Part shown: piece by piece, positions 34,159-47,749 of the stretch | Position numbering within the stretch: the stretch's first letter is position 1 | Layout of the letters: each line of letters starts with the position of its first letter | Assembly: GCF_051020955.1 (NCBI RefSeq) | Contig: NC_135013.1 | Location: 33,185,302 to 33,249,301, forward strand | Origin: Megalopta genalis | Lineage: Eukaryota; Arthropoda; Insecta; Hymenoptera; Halictidae | DNA length: 64,000 nucleotides | Direction: 5' to 3' | Program-made: the position numbers and the translations under genes | The notes under the pieces: model-generated | What the model saw: only the letters and a program-made list of their open reading frames with translations | The model's database searches: none | What the model was told of the DNA's origin: nothing

Positions 34159-36719
34159 TATATTGTTTCGGAATTTCACCTCTATGTTCGACCATGATCC
34201 GCTACTTAATGCGATGCCTCTTTAATATTAATTAACGACAGTCCGAAGCAAATGTCCTTTTTGCTTCGATCAAACAATGAAACCGGCAACGCTACAATTG
34301 CTTATGCAAAAAGATTAATTATTTCTGAACAGGACAGAAACTTGCGTTAACAAAAAAGAAAAACAGTAAAAAAAATCATGCGAGTTCCGTGTGTAGCGTG
34401 CAAGAGTAACGGTTAAATGTTTCTCGTATAAATATTTAAGCACTCCGTTGCACATACATTAAATAGTTCTTTTTATAGAATGTGCATCAATTGTGACCCG
34501 TACTCTATTCTTGTCGCAAGGTAACGCGACTTGAAATTAATTATTTTCGTGTGATTTGCGCAGTAAGTATGATTCTCGTTGTGAAATTTCGTCGGTTTCG
34601 ATTTAAATGGTCTCGTTAAAAATGGGAACAGAATTTCGATCGGTTTCGTGCGCGCTTGTTTTTTAATTAACGCTTAATTTAAACATATCAAGCGTTATTT
34701 AATATTTTTAATATTACAATTCTACTAAGTATTGTAAAAGTTTCCTGTCAATTTATTCAAATAATCTCTTTATTCTGTGAATCTTCTTAGAAATTTCCCC
34801 AATAATCTTCTCTACTGTGTTAAATTTTAATTTAAAAAAAAAGCTAAGAAAATTAGCGAAATTTTTCGTCATCGAGAAATACCATTTTATGGAGGCTAGC
34901 GATTTCTTTTTTACGTTAGTGGATAATTTCTGTCCGGTTTGTCAACAAGTCGGATCTGGGCTTTCATCGCTGTGATACAGAATGATAGCTAATGAATGAG
35001 TGTAGCTTGCTCTCCCCCTCTCCAAAAACAATTAACGCGTTCTTTCGTTTCCCAATTAGCGATTACGAACGACAATTAATCACAAAAATACTTTAACAGT
35101 AAATAATACGCTCGACCTAACTCTGACGTAATCCTCACCCTTTGGAAATGTAATTCAAAAAGATTCGATTTGAATGATAAATAAATAAAATAAATAAAAT
35201 CTTAAAAATAAATTGCCAATTGGAGAACACAATGACACAGTAGTCGAGCCAATGGCAATGACTTGACGCGATTAAGCGTCGAATAATAATTCCCCCCCCC
35301 CCACCCCTTAACAAAAAATTCCCACAATGTCGAAGTCATTGAATTAATGAACCAGAAACTGTGCGATGTTGAAGTTCGTTATAGATAACTATTTTCGTTT
35401 AACTTTATTTTAGTCTAAAAATCCTAGTCACGTTCGGTTCGTTCGAATAACTATCGCGATAAAAAATGAACATCAAAACCTGGTTAAAAATGACGCGATA
35501 AATCGCAGTAAATAAAAATGAAATAATCATTATAAATATATCGAGCGTTATTAAATATTTTCAATATTACAATTCTACTAAATAAAAGTTTCCCATCGAT
35601 TTATTCAAATAATCTCTTCATTTTGCGAATCTTCTTAGAAATTTCCCCAATAATCTTCTCTACTATATTAAATTTCAATTTTAAGAAAAAGCTAAGAATG
35701 TTATACTTTTTTATTTCAAATACAACCTCTTTTATTATTATTATTATTATCATAAATTTCCTATCAATAAAAGAATAAATAATGAGATTAATTAACATCG
35801 AAATCAGGCACCGCAACGAAAAGATGGCAAACTTTAAAAATTAACATAATTTCATTCATTTAACATTCGATAACCAAGATTTTGTTTACACACAGAAGCT
35901 TGCGAAACGCCAAACGTGTACGCGAATAAAGCAGAATCGAATTTCGCCGGTCTAAGCAATTTTATTCGTCGACGGTCGGACAGTGGTGCGATTCCAAAAA
36001 TATTTACCATAACTCCGCGCGCGCGCGCGCGCGACCTTCAGATCCGTCGTCCTCGTTCCCAATTAATCCGACGTCGGGGTATAAATAATTAACGTTCGCG
36101 ATTCTCGACGAAAGGAAGCGTTTCCGCCGCCGCCGTCGCCGTCGATTCCTTTTGCCGAAGCATGCTCGAAATTAGGGCAACGCGTGCTGCGGTACGGATC
36201 GTCCGGTCGCGGGTCGTTCGCCGGCTGCTGGAAATTAATGAGAAACCTTCAGGATCGCAATATTCCGCGAGCGGACTCGCCGCGGACTTCCTCGTTGCTC
36301 GGGATTACGGCCGTCACGGGTCCTCGCCGCTACGGTCGAGGGATTCCGTCGCGGCCGCGCCGCGCGTTATTCTTTCCGACCTCAGGAAGTTCCACTCGTT
36401 AATATTCAACGCTCGATTTACGCGGATATATCTTGCTCCTTGTCACGCGGTGATTTTATTTCTCGTTTCGGTGCGCGACCGCGGACCACGATCCATGCGC
36501 GACCGCGGCCACGGCTGGATAAAATAGTACTTGAAATGGCAGTTATGGTAAATGGGATATTCGCATATTTATATGCAAATTAATATATTATGTTACACAT
36601 GTGATATCTATGAAATTATTATCTGTTAATTATACATGTATATCTGTCTAATATCTAATATCTGTTTATCAACGAATAAACGAATAGAATATTTGATTTT
36701 CGAAAATACATGCAAATGA
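34159..36719. other. Single-copy region with a dispersed duplication
   Basis: No gene is supported. It contains the duplicated block of 34686-34857, a C11 run at 35292-35302, an (ATT)n run near 35733-35750, a CG dinucleotide run near 36016-36033 and a CpG-rich stretch at 36030-36520. GGGGTATAAATA at 36077-36088 looks like a TATA box ahead of that stretch, but no transcript can be attached to it. Confidence 0.45.
34686..34857 (+). repeat. Direct repeat, second copy at 35541-35698
   Basis: Shared landmarks are AATATTACAATTCTACTAA, TCTTCTTAGAAATTTCCCCA and ATAATCTTCTCTACT. The copies lie about 855 bp apart with scattered differences and small deletions. No end signature of a transposon was seen. 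Confidence 0.85.
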
Positions 36720-37070
36720 ATTAATGTATATTACATTATATATAATATATATTACATGTATATTATATATATATTATGTACTATATATTATATTATATAT
36801 ATATTATGTATTATATATTATATTATATATATATATATATATAATGTATTATATATTATATTATATATATATTATGTATTATATATTATATATTATATAT
36901 TAATGTATATTACATTATATATAATATATATTACACGTATATTGATGTATACTTCATTAATATATTTGCATTTTATTTTTACATATATTTATATATTTAT
37001 AAAATATTATATTTATAATATATTTATACATTCGCATGTATTAATATATTATATTAATATATTCGCATGT
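36720..37070. repeat. AT-rich low-complexity tract
   Basis: Irregular TATATTA/ATGTA repeats, with the near-duplicate TTAATGTATATTACATTATA at about 36720 and 36900. A Tyr/Ile frame of 134 codons is an artefact. Confidence 0.9.
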
Positions 37071-38441
37071 ATTTTCTTTTGTACTTTTTTAAAAAGTAAA
37101 ATAATTGTATTTATTATAAACAATTTTTCAGACGATATTTCAAGCAGTATTCTACTTTGAAAAACACTGAATTATTTTATTCATTGAAATTTCATGCCTC
37201 GTTCGGGATACTATTTTATTCGAATTGCAAAGAATTTGTTTGAAATTGTGATTTTCTTTTTGAATATTCGAAGTAAAGCGGAACGATTTATCACGAATTT
37301 TGCCAAGGTTTCTTGTGCAGCTAATATTTATCACGGATTTATCACGAATTTTGTCAAGGTTTTTCGTGCAGCTAATTTGTGCAGATAATATAAACGACAA
37401 TTCTAAAATTGTCGGCGTATGGCAAGGACACCCGGAAGAAAATTTGTTGTAAAAATCAGTAAGAAGTTGTAATTACGAAATCTCGCGAAAGAAACCATTA
37501 AAATAAAAACCATATAATTGTAAGATTGAATAACGAGTACAAAATATTCCGACGATTGACTTTTAACAATTGATTTCAACGCGAATCGTTGTCTCCACGT
37601 TCGTTTCTGGTACTCTGATTTTTGAACGGACTCGCTTATGCGAATATAACGAGACAAATTGATGCCAATACGTACCCCCACAATGCAACGCCGATGTCTC
37701 GTTGCATCAGAAATAACATTTCGTCCGTTTCGATTTGTTGTTAATGGATCGTGACACGATTTTTCATTATGGCATCTCCCTAATAACCTACTTGACTATC
37801 CACAAGCAAATTGGTTGAATCAGATTACATAGTTTGTTTACGTCTGACTCTCTTCTGACGTCTGCAGTCTAATTGCCTGGAATAAGTTATAGAAAAATAG
37901 TTTGCCCGCATTGTTTAGCATCGAATTACATATACACGTACATATCGGTGCTCTACCATGTACATTGCTTCGTCTTCTATATACTTTTTAATCGGATCGA
38001 GGAAGCGAACGAAGTGTATTTATACGGTTGGTTTTTATTAAAACATTTAATTGTCGAAAAATCTCGATTGTACCAACGAGATCATTGATATAACACGAAA
38101 CGAGCACTTTTTTCCGAAACGATATGATACAAGATGATACATTAAACGTTACTGACCCTGGTCAAGTTGTGCATACTTGAGGAACACGTGCGAAGCGTTC
38201 CCGTGTCGTGTCAGGAATTATTATACATATATGCATGCAATGACATATCAACCGTCGCGCTAAATCACGTTGCATTATGCACGTTTTCATTATTCCAAGC
38301 ATAATATAAGACAATAATAAGAAATACTGATTGAGAAATTCGTAAAATATGTGCCTCGATATTTAGTAATTTGCGAAGAAATCGAGAACAGTGTAAGAAT
38401 ATTCTTAAATTATAATCTTAATGATTTCAGGGTTTCGTATA
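37071..38441. other. Single-copy region
   Basis: A short tandem duplication (TTATCACGAATTTTG(C/T)CAAGG) lies at 37289-37385, with a period near 50 bp. No gene is supported; frames at 37403-37681 and 37873-38088 lack domains. Confidence 0.5.
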
Positions 38442-38809
38442 GAGGGTGTCCCAAAAATGTCTCGCAATCCGGAAATGAGAGATTCTCGAGGTGATTCGAA
38501 GCAACTTTTTCCTTAGCGAAAATGCGATCCTCCTCTTCGTTTGCGAGTTATCAACGAAAAACACTGACCAATGAGAGATCGCAGACGCTCCGCTCTCGTG
38601 ACCACTGCCGCTGCGTCAGACGGCCGGCGCGACGCGCCATTGGCCGAAAGGGCGGAACGCTGGCCGCGCTCGCTCTCCAATTGGTCACTGTTTTTCGTTG
38701 ATAACTCGTAAACGGAGCCACCGATTGCATTTTCGCTAAGGGAAAAGTTACTTCGAATGATCTAAGGAACCCCCATTTCCGGATTGCGAGGCATTTTTGG
38801 AAAATCCTG
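38442..38809. mobile_element. FB2 palindromic element, diverged copy
   Basis: Left end GAGGGTGTCCCAAAAATGTC (first base changed from C) and right end ATTTTTGGAAAATCCTG, flanked by TA on both sides. 368 bp. The middle has diverged (CGGCCGGCGCGACGC), but AACACTGACCAATGAGAG and CCAATTGGTCACTG keep the CCAAT pair. Confidence 0.9.
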
Positions 38810-39329
38810 TACACATAGCAGCGTATCTGGTGCGTCAATTGTCCTAAGTATGTTACCAAAAAATTGTTGCAAATCGTTGAAAAGTCACCACATAGTGCAA
38901 AGTCTACGATCAATTATGCTTAGGATCATTTATGCTCAGCATATTATTTATTATTTATTAGCATCAGCATCATTTATGCTTAGGATGATGAAGTTATGTG
39001 AAACGGAATATTTAGAACGAATACAGTCCAACTTGAAATTAATTGATGCGATCGTCGTCGCAGGCAACGCGATCGAGCGTCACACGTTTCCGACGACGAC
39101 GTTTCGCTCGGCAGACCTTCAACGGCGACGTCCAAGGAACTGTTCTACGCGGAACAAACAACGACTCGTGTTCCAAATAAATGCAGGATCGCTGGGAAAG
39201 AGCGTTGTTCAGGGCGACCGCGGAGAGGAATTCTGAATTAATTCGCTGAAACTTCCGTCATCGCGACGGAAATGTTGCCGTAGAATGACGGCGTATCAAT
39301 TTATGCGTGGCGAGCACCAAGAATAAAGG
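38810..39329. other. Single-copy sequence
   Basis: A 150-codon plus-strand frame (38784-39236) starts inside FB2 and has no recognisable domain. TTTATGCTTAGGAT is repeated at 38915-38990. Confidence 0.45.
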
Positions 39330-39868
39330 TAACCCTGACAGAACTTTGACATAACTCTGGCAGAACTTTTTGACAGAACTTTTACATAAGGCTGACATAA
39401 CTTTGGCATAACTTTCAAAAAGTATAACTGTATTGTTCAAGACGCCGCATTTTGAAGAATAATGTTTTATACTTGCTCTATCATTAGTTTCAAAGCGTAA
39501 GCATACCAGTCGTATCGTGACATAACTCTGACATAACGCTGACAGAACTTTTTGACATAACTTTTACATAAGGCCGACATAACTTTGGCATAACTTTCAA
39601 AAAGTATAACTGTATTGTTCAAGACGCCGCATTTTGAAGAATAATGTTTTATACTTGCTCTATCATTAGTTTCAAGGCGTAAGCATACCAGTCGTATCGT
39701 GACATAACTCTGACATAACGCTGACAGAACTTTTTGACATAACTTTTACATAAGGCCGACATAACTTTGGCATAACTTTCAAAAAGTATAACTGTATTGT
39801 TCAAGACGCCGCATTTTGAAGAATAATGTTTTATACTTGCTCTATCATTAGTTTCAAGGCGTAAGCAC
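39330..39868 (+). repeat. 182-bp tandem repeat, three copies
   Basis: TATTGTTCAAGACGCCGC occurs at 39431, 39613 and 39795. The units are nearly identical and contain repeated (G)ACATAACT elements (CTGACATAACGCTGACAGAA), suggesting a history of short-unit growth followed by long-unit duplication. Confidence 0.95.
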
Positions 39869-40999
39869 AAATTTATTTAATTTTTATTTCATATAATCAA
39901 ACGGCGCATGTTATTTTGTTACATATTTATAAATCAATCATTTCGATACAGAGGCTGTTTAAACTACAAAAATAAAAATTTTGCGCAAGACGACGTTTTA
40001 TTTTCTAAGATATTTAAGTTAATATCAATATGAAAAGTATATTTATATTTTTCATAAATATCATTATAATCTTACAAAAATTATATCGTGTTTGCTCTTA
40101 TTTTAATTCAGAAAAAGCATTGGCATTGTATATCTCGGTCTGAGGCATTTCAATCTCGAGGTCATCGGTCCTGCCTGGCATCATGCTCGCAAGCCTAATG
40201 CGAACACTCTCGATCGAGCACGCTGCTGGCACGACCCGTGCCCAGCACGTAGATGTGTATCGACCCTTATGCAGCCGAAGAGAGAGATCAGCATCTGCCG
40301 ATCGCCTCGTAACCTGGCTTGATCGATTAACGTCACCGCGAGACGATTCGACTCCTTACGACTGGTTCGAACTGGTTCTACTTAAAGCCACTTTCAAGGG
40401 CGAGCACCAACGAATCGCGATCGAACGAAATTCGCTCCGGCGAAGGGAGTTTCGAGTTTTCTCGTGTCTACGCCGCGAGAATGATTCTTGTAGCGACACG
40501 AAGGAAAATCGATTTTTCGTTCGTGCAACTTTTTTTTTTCCATTTTATTACCATCATTTTTTCACAGAGTCATTTTTATCATCATCTTTTGCCATCGTAT
40601 TTTACCGGAACCATTTTTACTGTTATTTTTTTTTTACCAGAGTCATTTTTACCGTCATTCTTCACCAGGGTCATTTTTATCGTTATTTTTTCGCGAGGCC
40701 ATTTTTACCACCATCTCTTATCGGAGCTATTTTTACCAGGTTATTTTATCGGATCCATTTTTTACCGTCATTTTTATATATTTTACCATCATATTTTACC
40801 GGAGCCATTTTTCACCATCTCTAGTTATTATTATTAATATCGTTATATATACATTTCAATATAAATATAGTATATTATACGTCTTTATTTTATTATACAT
40901 CTATATATTTATTCATCTCTATATAAGTATTATAATCGATCGTATCGCAACACACACACACATTTTATTACATTTTACTACCCCATATATTGCAAAATA
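39869..40999. other. Single-copy region with a T-rich degenerate repeat
   Basis: 40530-40815 is a worn repeat of the type GAGCCATTTTTACC at irregular 20-32 bp spacing, which keeps Phe/His-rich frames open (213 and 118 codons). The part 40140-40500 is CpG-rich and unassigned. Confidence 0.55.
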
Positions 41000-41206
41000 C
41001 AGTCAATTCTCCCTAATCGACGCTCAGCTTGGGAACAAAAATGGACAATTTGTGAAGAGAAGATACGATTATCACAGTTTTATAGTTTTATAATACATCG
41101 TTGTTTTATATTTGTGTCGACTATGAATGATAACTATGAATCCTCTCGTCCCAAATTTCTCATTTTTCTGTGCGAGCCACAAGCGTCAATTAGCGAGAAT
41201 TTACTG
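41000..41206. mobile_element. FB1 foldback element, diverged
   Basis: CAGTCAATTCTCCCTAATCG on the left and TTAGCGAGAATTTACTG on the right, TA on both sides. The arms have diverged (GAAGAGAAGATACG against ATCCTCTCGTCCC). The terminal AATTCTCC variant is also seen at 51189, 52370 and 55999, an apparent subfamily. Confidence 0.85.
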
Positions 41207-41733
41207 TACCGTGTAACTGTACTTTAAATGCCAGTTTTAATTTTGACGCGAAAAGCATTCCCGCCTAAACGTAACGAGAACGATTTTTATCGTTACGGTG
41301 CAACGTTTCAGCCAAGCAATCTCCTCCGAGAACCCGCTATCGACAATCCGCTCGATATATCGTTGGCCGGCGACACGCGTGTTCGTTCGCGGCAGACAAT
41401 TGTTTGCCGTACCGTTTAGAGAAGTAACGATCCCCGATAGCAGCATCTTTTTTTTGCCTACTATCCGCTGTGCGCCGAGAACATTTCTCGGGAAGATTGG
41501 ACCGTAACCACCTCGTATCCGCGACGTCACGATTACCGAGTTAATGTACAACTACGATATTTACACCCGTGTCCCGGGGCTCGGTAGATACAGTGAACGA
41601 TAGCTTTCAGTGGAACCCCCGTATACTAAATATGTACGTACACGGCCGGATCTATGGATCCGCGCGGCCGGCCGGGAACCGCTAAGTTGTTTCTCTTGTT
41701 CCGAAAACCGGTCGCAAAATTGTGCTATGCTGC
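41207..41733. other. Single-copy sequence
   Basis: CpG-rich with small opposed frames. No gene was recognised. Confidence 0.5.
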
Positions 41734-42082
41734 CTTCTCTCTCTCTCACACACTCTCTCTCTCTCACTCTCTCTCTCTCTCACTCTCTCACTCTCTCACT
41801 CTCTCACTCTCTCACTCTCTCTCCATCTCTCACTCTCTCACTCTCTCTCTATCTCTCACTCTCCCCCCCTCTCTCTCTTTCTCTCTATCTCTCACTCTCT
41901 CTTTCTCTATCTCTATCTCTATCTCTCCCCCCCTCTCTCTCTCTCTTTCTCTATCTCTATCTCTCACTCTCTCTTTCTCTATCTCTATCTCTATCTCTCT
42001 CCCCCCTCTCTCTCTCTCTATCTCTCACTCTCTCTTTCTCTATCTCTATCTCTCACTCTCTCTTTCTCTATCTCTATCTCTC

Positions 42083-42130
<48 letters not shown>

Positions 42131-42135
42131 TTCTC
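41734..42135. repeat. CT-rich microsatellite
   Basis: About 400 bp of CT with regular interruptions: CTCACTCT in the first third, then TCTTTCTCTATCTCTATCTC units of about 50 bp. Ser/Leu frames of 188-201 codons across it are artefacts. Confidence 0.98.
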
Positions 42136-42292
42136 AGTTCCGATGTTTTACGAGGGCCGACAACGTTGCGGAAACGTTGGTGTCCAGCGAAAACTAGTAC
42201 CGGGAAATCGATATTGGTAAGCGCGGTTGCTCGTAAATTGCCGTCAGCTCGGAATCAAATCGTGTTAGTTCCTTTGTGCGCGAGGGCAGTTA

Positions 42293-43265
42293 GGGTAAGC
42301 GTACGTATTACCGCGGTTGCTCAATGAAGGCGAACTTTGACAGAGAAAACGAGACCTTTTACGCCGATAAATTGACAACTCGAGCTGCGCCTATCATTCT
42401 TTAACTCGAACATTTACTTTTCTCGAAATATTGGATCTCTGAAAGCACAGATTTCATTTTAAAAAATGAATCGAATGAAACACGACTCGGGAAATTCAAA
42501 TAAATGCGCGACTTCGAGAAGTTTTACACGGGACAGGGAAGAAGAGACAGACCGGTGTAACTGTAAACGCGTTTCAAATTCTGTTCCGACGATATTCCCC
42601 GTTTCGTCGAAGGCGCGACGAATTCATCGTGTACCGGGCAGCGTTCTTACCGAGGGAACAGTTAAGAGGTGAATTGCATTGTTCGAGTCTTAGGGACCGG
42701 GCTCTGGCCTAAATAATCCTTGCCGTTGGCCGGTGGATAATTTACGAGCGGAGAGGCACGGATTATTTAGACCGCGGCAATTGCACGACCTAAATGATTC
42801 TTGCCGCAAGGACCGCCGGCCCGTTTCGGTCGTTTGCGGCAGGAATCGTCGCTGCACCAGGGTGAGCGCAGGTATTACTGCGGTTTCTCAGCGAAGGCGA
42901 ACTTCGACGGAGAAGATGAGACCTTTTACGCCGATAAATTGACAGCTCGAGCTACGCCTATTATTCTTGAACTCGAACATTTACTTTTCCCAAAATATCG
43001 GATCTCCGAAAGCACCGATTCCATTGAAAGCACGGTCTCGTTTCGTAAGACTCGACGTTTTCATAAGCTTCCGAATATCGAAAGTCAACGAACGAATTAA
43101 AACTGCGATTGCTGTTACTTGCACGTCATAAATTATCAATATTAAACGTACAACAAATTATGAGATTCATTTCTAGAAGATTGCACGCTATACAATGTTA
43201 GATTCTATTGCTTTGATAAAATACCGCAGTATTTGGTGCGTCCGCGGTAATACCCACACTTATCC
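42293..43265. mobile_element. TIR-X element, copy 1
   Basis: Left end GGGTAAGCGTACGTATTACC (42293) and right end GGTAATACCCACACTTATCC (to 43265) are imperfect inverted repeats around 973 bp. A second copy of the left end (GGGTGAGCGCAGGTATTACT) lies at 42860, and the 165 bp after each left end are related, so the element contains an internal duplication 567 bp apart. The copy at 57198 is near-identical over its whole length, while flanks differ. The frames 42466-42672 and 42801-43100 recur there but have no recognisable domain. The target duplication is unresolved. Confidence 0.75.
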
Positions 43266-44394
43266 TGCCGCGTTCCGACTTGAATTCGCGGTCGAGATTC
43301 GTTTAACGCGTTGCCGAGCGTATTTGCCCAGACGTAAAAATTAAGTTTCGCATCGAACGAAGCGGATCTCGCCGCGATAGCGGGAGACACGAGGTTGAAA
43401 GAGAGATCATTGCGACACGTGTGTGCCTTAGAATCAAGATACAGTATTTTGTAACGAACGCTGGTTCGCCGGCGAACGCGTTGTTGAATGTTGAATTATA
43501 TCCACCGAAACGTTTGCATTGCCGACGATTCGCTTCTAATGAATATTATCTTTAACGTGAAATTCATTCTAAATATTCGACTGCTCGAATTTAACACGGC
43601 GATTCCGACATTCTGTGTTTGTCTGAACGATTTGCAATCGATTAAGACAACTCGAGGCATCGTTAAAAAATTGTTATATCGCTTATCGTTCTAAAATCAC
43701 TTTTTTACATTGTCTAATTCATTCATATCTCGAAAAACTGCTAAAAATTGTAACTAAATGCGTCGTAAGAGTCGCAAGACTCGATTTCGTACGCGCAAAA
43801 TGAAGGAAATCGTATAAAATGGATATGTTGTAGGTCGAAGAAACTATTCTCGATTTAGAAACAAAATGGCTTCGAGCGCAAAGGGTTCGTATAAGAGAGT
43901 AATCGTTCGTTTCGTTGAGTATTTTCGAAATGATCGATCGCAAAGATGTGTTCTTCACTTTTGCCAACAGATGAAATTGTTTACTTTTGTTTCTGCTTAG
44001 GTGACAATTTTATTATTTGTATAAAACTTCTCGACGCCGAATGAAAAAATACTCGAGCAACTTCAAAGAGAGAAAACTCTGTTCGCAAAATGATCGAACA
44101 AGTTTTAGACAATGGAGCACAATGTGAAATGATCGCGCGGGTACGTCAGAAGTCACGAGATCTCGTCTACGTGTGTGGTTATCGTATGCTAATACTAATT
44201 TCGAATAATTACATCATGTTATCGCTCTTTCGGGTATCACGAGCGAGAAATTTATTTGCTCCCCGCGTTGTGTGAATAACAAGCATGTGATGCTTGCGTA
44301 GAAGGTGTGCATTTCGCGGTGCATAATGATGCGTTCTGTTGCGAGCTACAATGCGGCTTCGACGATCGAAAGAATTTCACTGTATAATGTATGT
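43266..44394. other. Single-copy region with a PB half
   Basis: 43740-43887 matches the right half of PB (GACTCGATTTCGTACGC and ATGGCTTCGAGCGCAAAGGG), ending TTCG where TTAA is expected; the left half is missing. The rest is unassigned. Confidence 0.6.
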
Positions 44395-45395
44395 AATAAT
44401 ATATATCAATAATATTGTTGTATAAGCTATTTTATAATATTATAATATATATAATAGTATTTATAATATTGTAATATTTATAATATTATAATATTTATAA
44501 CAGTATTTATAATATTATAATTTACATAATAGTATTTATAATATTATAATATACATAATAGTATTTATAATATTATAATATTTATAACAGTATTTATAAT
44601 ATTACAATTTACATAATAGTATTTATAATATTATAATATAATAATAGTATTTATAATATTATAATATTTATAACAGTATTTATAATATTATAATTTACAT
44701 AATAGTATTTATAATATTATAATATTTATAACAGTATTTATAATATTATAATTTACATAATAGTATTTATAATATTATAATATACATAATAGTATTTATA
44801 ATATTATAATATTTATAACAGTATTTATAATATTACAATTTACATAATAGTATTTATAATATTATAATATAATAATAGTATTTATAATATTATAATATTT
44901 ATAACAGTATTTATAATATTACAATTTACATAATAGTATTTATAATATTATAATATAATAATAGTATTTATAATATTATAATATTTATAACAGTATTTAT
45001 AATATTATAATTTACATAATAGTATTTATAATATTATAATATACATAATAGTATTTATAATATTATAATATTTATAACAGTATTTATAATATTACAATTT
45101 ACATAATAGTATTTATAATATTATAATATAATAATAGTATTTATAATATTATAATATTTATAACAGTATTTATAATATTATAATTTACATAATAGTATTT
45201 ATAATATTATAATATACATAATAGTATTTATAATATTATAATATAATAATAGTATTTATAATATTATAATATTTATAACAGTATTTATAATATTATAATT
45301 TACATAATAGTATTTATAATATTATAATATTTATAACAGTATTTATAATATTATAATATTTATAACAGTATTTATAATATTATAATAATATTTTT
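44395..45395. repeat. 29-bp AT minisatellite
   Basis: About 34 units of AGTATTTATAATATTATAAT followed by ATTTATAAC, TTACATAAT, ATACATAAT or the shorter ATAATA. The alternation of these four tails repeats as longer blocks, so it is a higher-order array. Confidence 0.95.
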
Positions 45396-47205
45396 GTAAT
45401 ATTGCAATATAAATTATTATGTAAACATATCATAATATACCAATAATCAAAGAACGCTCGCATATTTTCTCATTACTCGACAAACTTTGCTGATGCACCG
45501 GTGCAACAGTCACTTCAACCGTGGAATAACCTTTTTTAAAAATTGTATGCATGTAGCATTGGAGACGTCATTTTCGGACAACAAATTCCTTTGTTCGCAA
45601 CGTAAATCGTCAAGGTGCCCAAGGATTGAGAAATATTGAAATTCTCATTTCCACGAATTGTTTTGTACAAATTTGAAGAAGGACAAAATTTACTTTCAAC
45701 GTGTACACATCTGTTTGAACTGCGGTTTCCCGGAGTTTCCGACGCTTCCAACGATTTTTCCCTCGGATTTCCGACGATCCGACAGCAAAATGTTCCGAAC
45801 GAAAGTTCATCGGCGTTCAATTATCTACGAGTTACAGTACATCAAATTTCAGAGACAAAATTCTTACAATAAATAATCGAAGTCACCTCAATCTTTTTTC
45901 TTTAACGTTAACACATATTTTCAATTTCGCGATATTATACTGAGACGACTTCAACGACCTGCTGCACGCCGCGACATCGAACCTTGTGGCAACGCTAAAA
46001 TAATGTTGCACAGGATAAACTGGTTTCCAGCTTCGCTGGTGCCGTCGTTTCGATCGCCAGCGGAACACATTGTCGGACATTGTCGGCGGCCGAGCGCGAG
46101 CGCCATGGGTGCGGAACCGGTGCCCGACGAACAAATTTTACGTAATTCCTGTGCCCATTACGGACCACGTTGTATTACCATTTTCTAGCCACACGTCGGA
46201 CTCTGTACGCGAACTTTTAAATGCGCATCGCACGGCGTCGCAATCCGTCGATTTTACGGCGGAGCAGCGTGTCGCGATCTATCTCTCTCTCTCTCTCTTT
46301 CTTTGGGTGACGCGCGTGGTGCACGTGACAAATTATTGAAAATAATGCGAGACTGACGTCAACGTTGGGAACAAGCGAAACATCTTCGACGGGTCGGCGC
46401 GCGGTTGAAGGAACTGTGTTGTTTAAACAAATGCCCGCGCCGCGGATGGGAAAACGGCGCTTAGATTCGCCGCCCGAGAACCGGTCGAACCGCCGCTCTT
46501 TCGAAAGCGATCAATTCTCGACCTAATTACCTTAATCATTTTTTTAAAGGGAATCGAATTGCACGCGAGCGATGCACGGTTTTGTTGGAAAAGATTCGGG
46601 CGATCTTGATTTCTCGTCGAATTCATCTTCATTTTTCATTAAATCGTCTAGCAATATTATTTATTTACTTTATACTTATTATTTATTTATTATATTTATT
46701 TATTTTATTCGAAACTACCGGTCGTCGCCACGCCGAGCGTATAAACAAAATGGCGGCAATGTTTTTCTATCGAGCGATTTTTTCCATTAACACGGAGCAC
46801 CGCGACGCGCCACCGGCTGCGGCAGAAAAACAACGTCGCTCGCCAGCGACACGGTCCTATTATTTTTCGCTCGTTATGTTTCCCCGGGTTAATAATAGCG
46901 TCGCGTTAAATGGACAACAGACCGCAACATTATCGACCGGTTGTTGAAAACGCGCGCCGAACGGCAAACGTTGCATGCCGGGATATTTGTATTCGAGGAT
47001 CGAACCGAAATAGAATTTGTTAGAGGCTTTTAGCACCGATCAATCTAATCTCGCGGTCGAACTTCGCGATGCTGGAACTGCATTCTGTCTATGGGCATAA
47101 TTTTCAGACCGGCTGACCGCGTTTCGAAAAAGCGGCGGTCGATCGTAGAAAATCGTGTTTCTTTTGATTTTCGGCTTGGCACGATGATTTTCAGAAATGT
47201 GACTA
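45396..47205. other. Single-copy region
   Basis: Frames at 45536-45872 lie on both strands without domains. 46281-46300 is a short CT run. 46560-46950 is CpG-rich. No gene was recognised. Confidence 0.45.
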
Positions 47206-47749
47206 CAGTAATGTCTCCTTAATTGACGCTCAGATTGTGCAGAAAAATGGACGATTTGGGAAGAGGAGACACGATTATTCGAGCCTTGCAGCTCGTTTTT
47301 ACAGGGTGTCCCAAAAATGCCTCGCAATCCGAAAGTGGCGGGTTCCTCGGGTCGTTTGAAGCAACTTCTTCCTTTACAAAAATGTTCTCCAAGGCACCGT
47401 TAACGAGTTATTAACGAAAAACAGTGACCAATGAGAGGCGAGCTCGGCTGGCGCGAGGCGACCGAGCCAATGAGCGGAACTGGGCTTCGCGCGCTGGCTG
47501 GCTGGGCCGCCTCGCGTCAGCCGTACTCGGTTCTTATTGGTCACTGTTTTTCGTTAATAACTCGTTAACGGTGCCTCGGAGAACATTTTTGTAAAGGAAG
47601 AAGTTGCTTCGAATGATCCGAGGATCCCGCCATTTCCGGATTGCGAGACATTTTTGGCACACCCTGTATATAAGTCTCGAATAATCGTATCTCCTCTCCC
47701 AAAATTGTCTATTTTTGTGGACAATCTGAGCATCAATTAGACATTACTG
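47206..47749. mobile_element. FB1 element carrying a nested FB2
   Basis: Left arm CAGTAATGTCTCCTTAATTG and right arm ending CATCAATTAGACATTACTG, with TA on both sides. FB2 occupies 47302-47666. The left junction GCAGCTCGTTTTTA-CAGGG is the same as at 14958-14959. To the right of FB2 about 35 bases of the FB1 centre and inner right arm are missing. Confidence 0.9.
47302..47666 (+). mobile_element. FB2 palindromic element nested in FB1
   Basis: CAGGGTGTCCCAAAAATGCC on the left, TTTTTGGCACACCCTG on the right, 365 bp, TA on both sides. Same orientation, and very similar interior, as the FB2 inside FB1 at 14959, including the unusual GGCACACC right end. Confidence 0.95.

Noticed and set aside
36077..36088. 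TATA box GGGGTATAAATA as a promoter
   Set aside because: No transcript, start site or gene can be linked to it; a single short match is expected by chance in 64 kb.
41610..42327. Ser/Leu-rich frames of about 200 codons
   Set aside because: Direct translation of a CT microsatellite.
42466..43100. Small frames of 68, 69 and 99 codons conserved at 57370-58004
   Set aside because: Conservation follows from near-identity of the two TIR-X copies as a whole, not from protein constraint.
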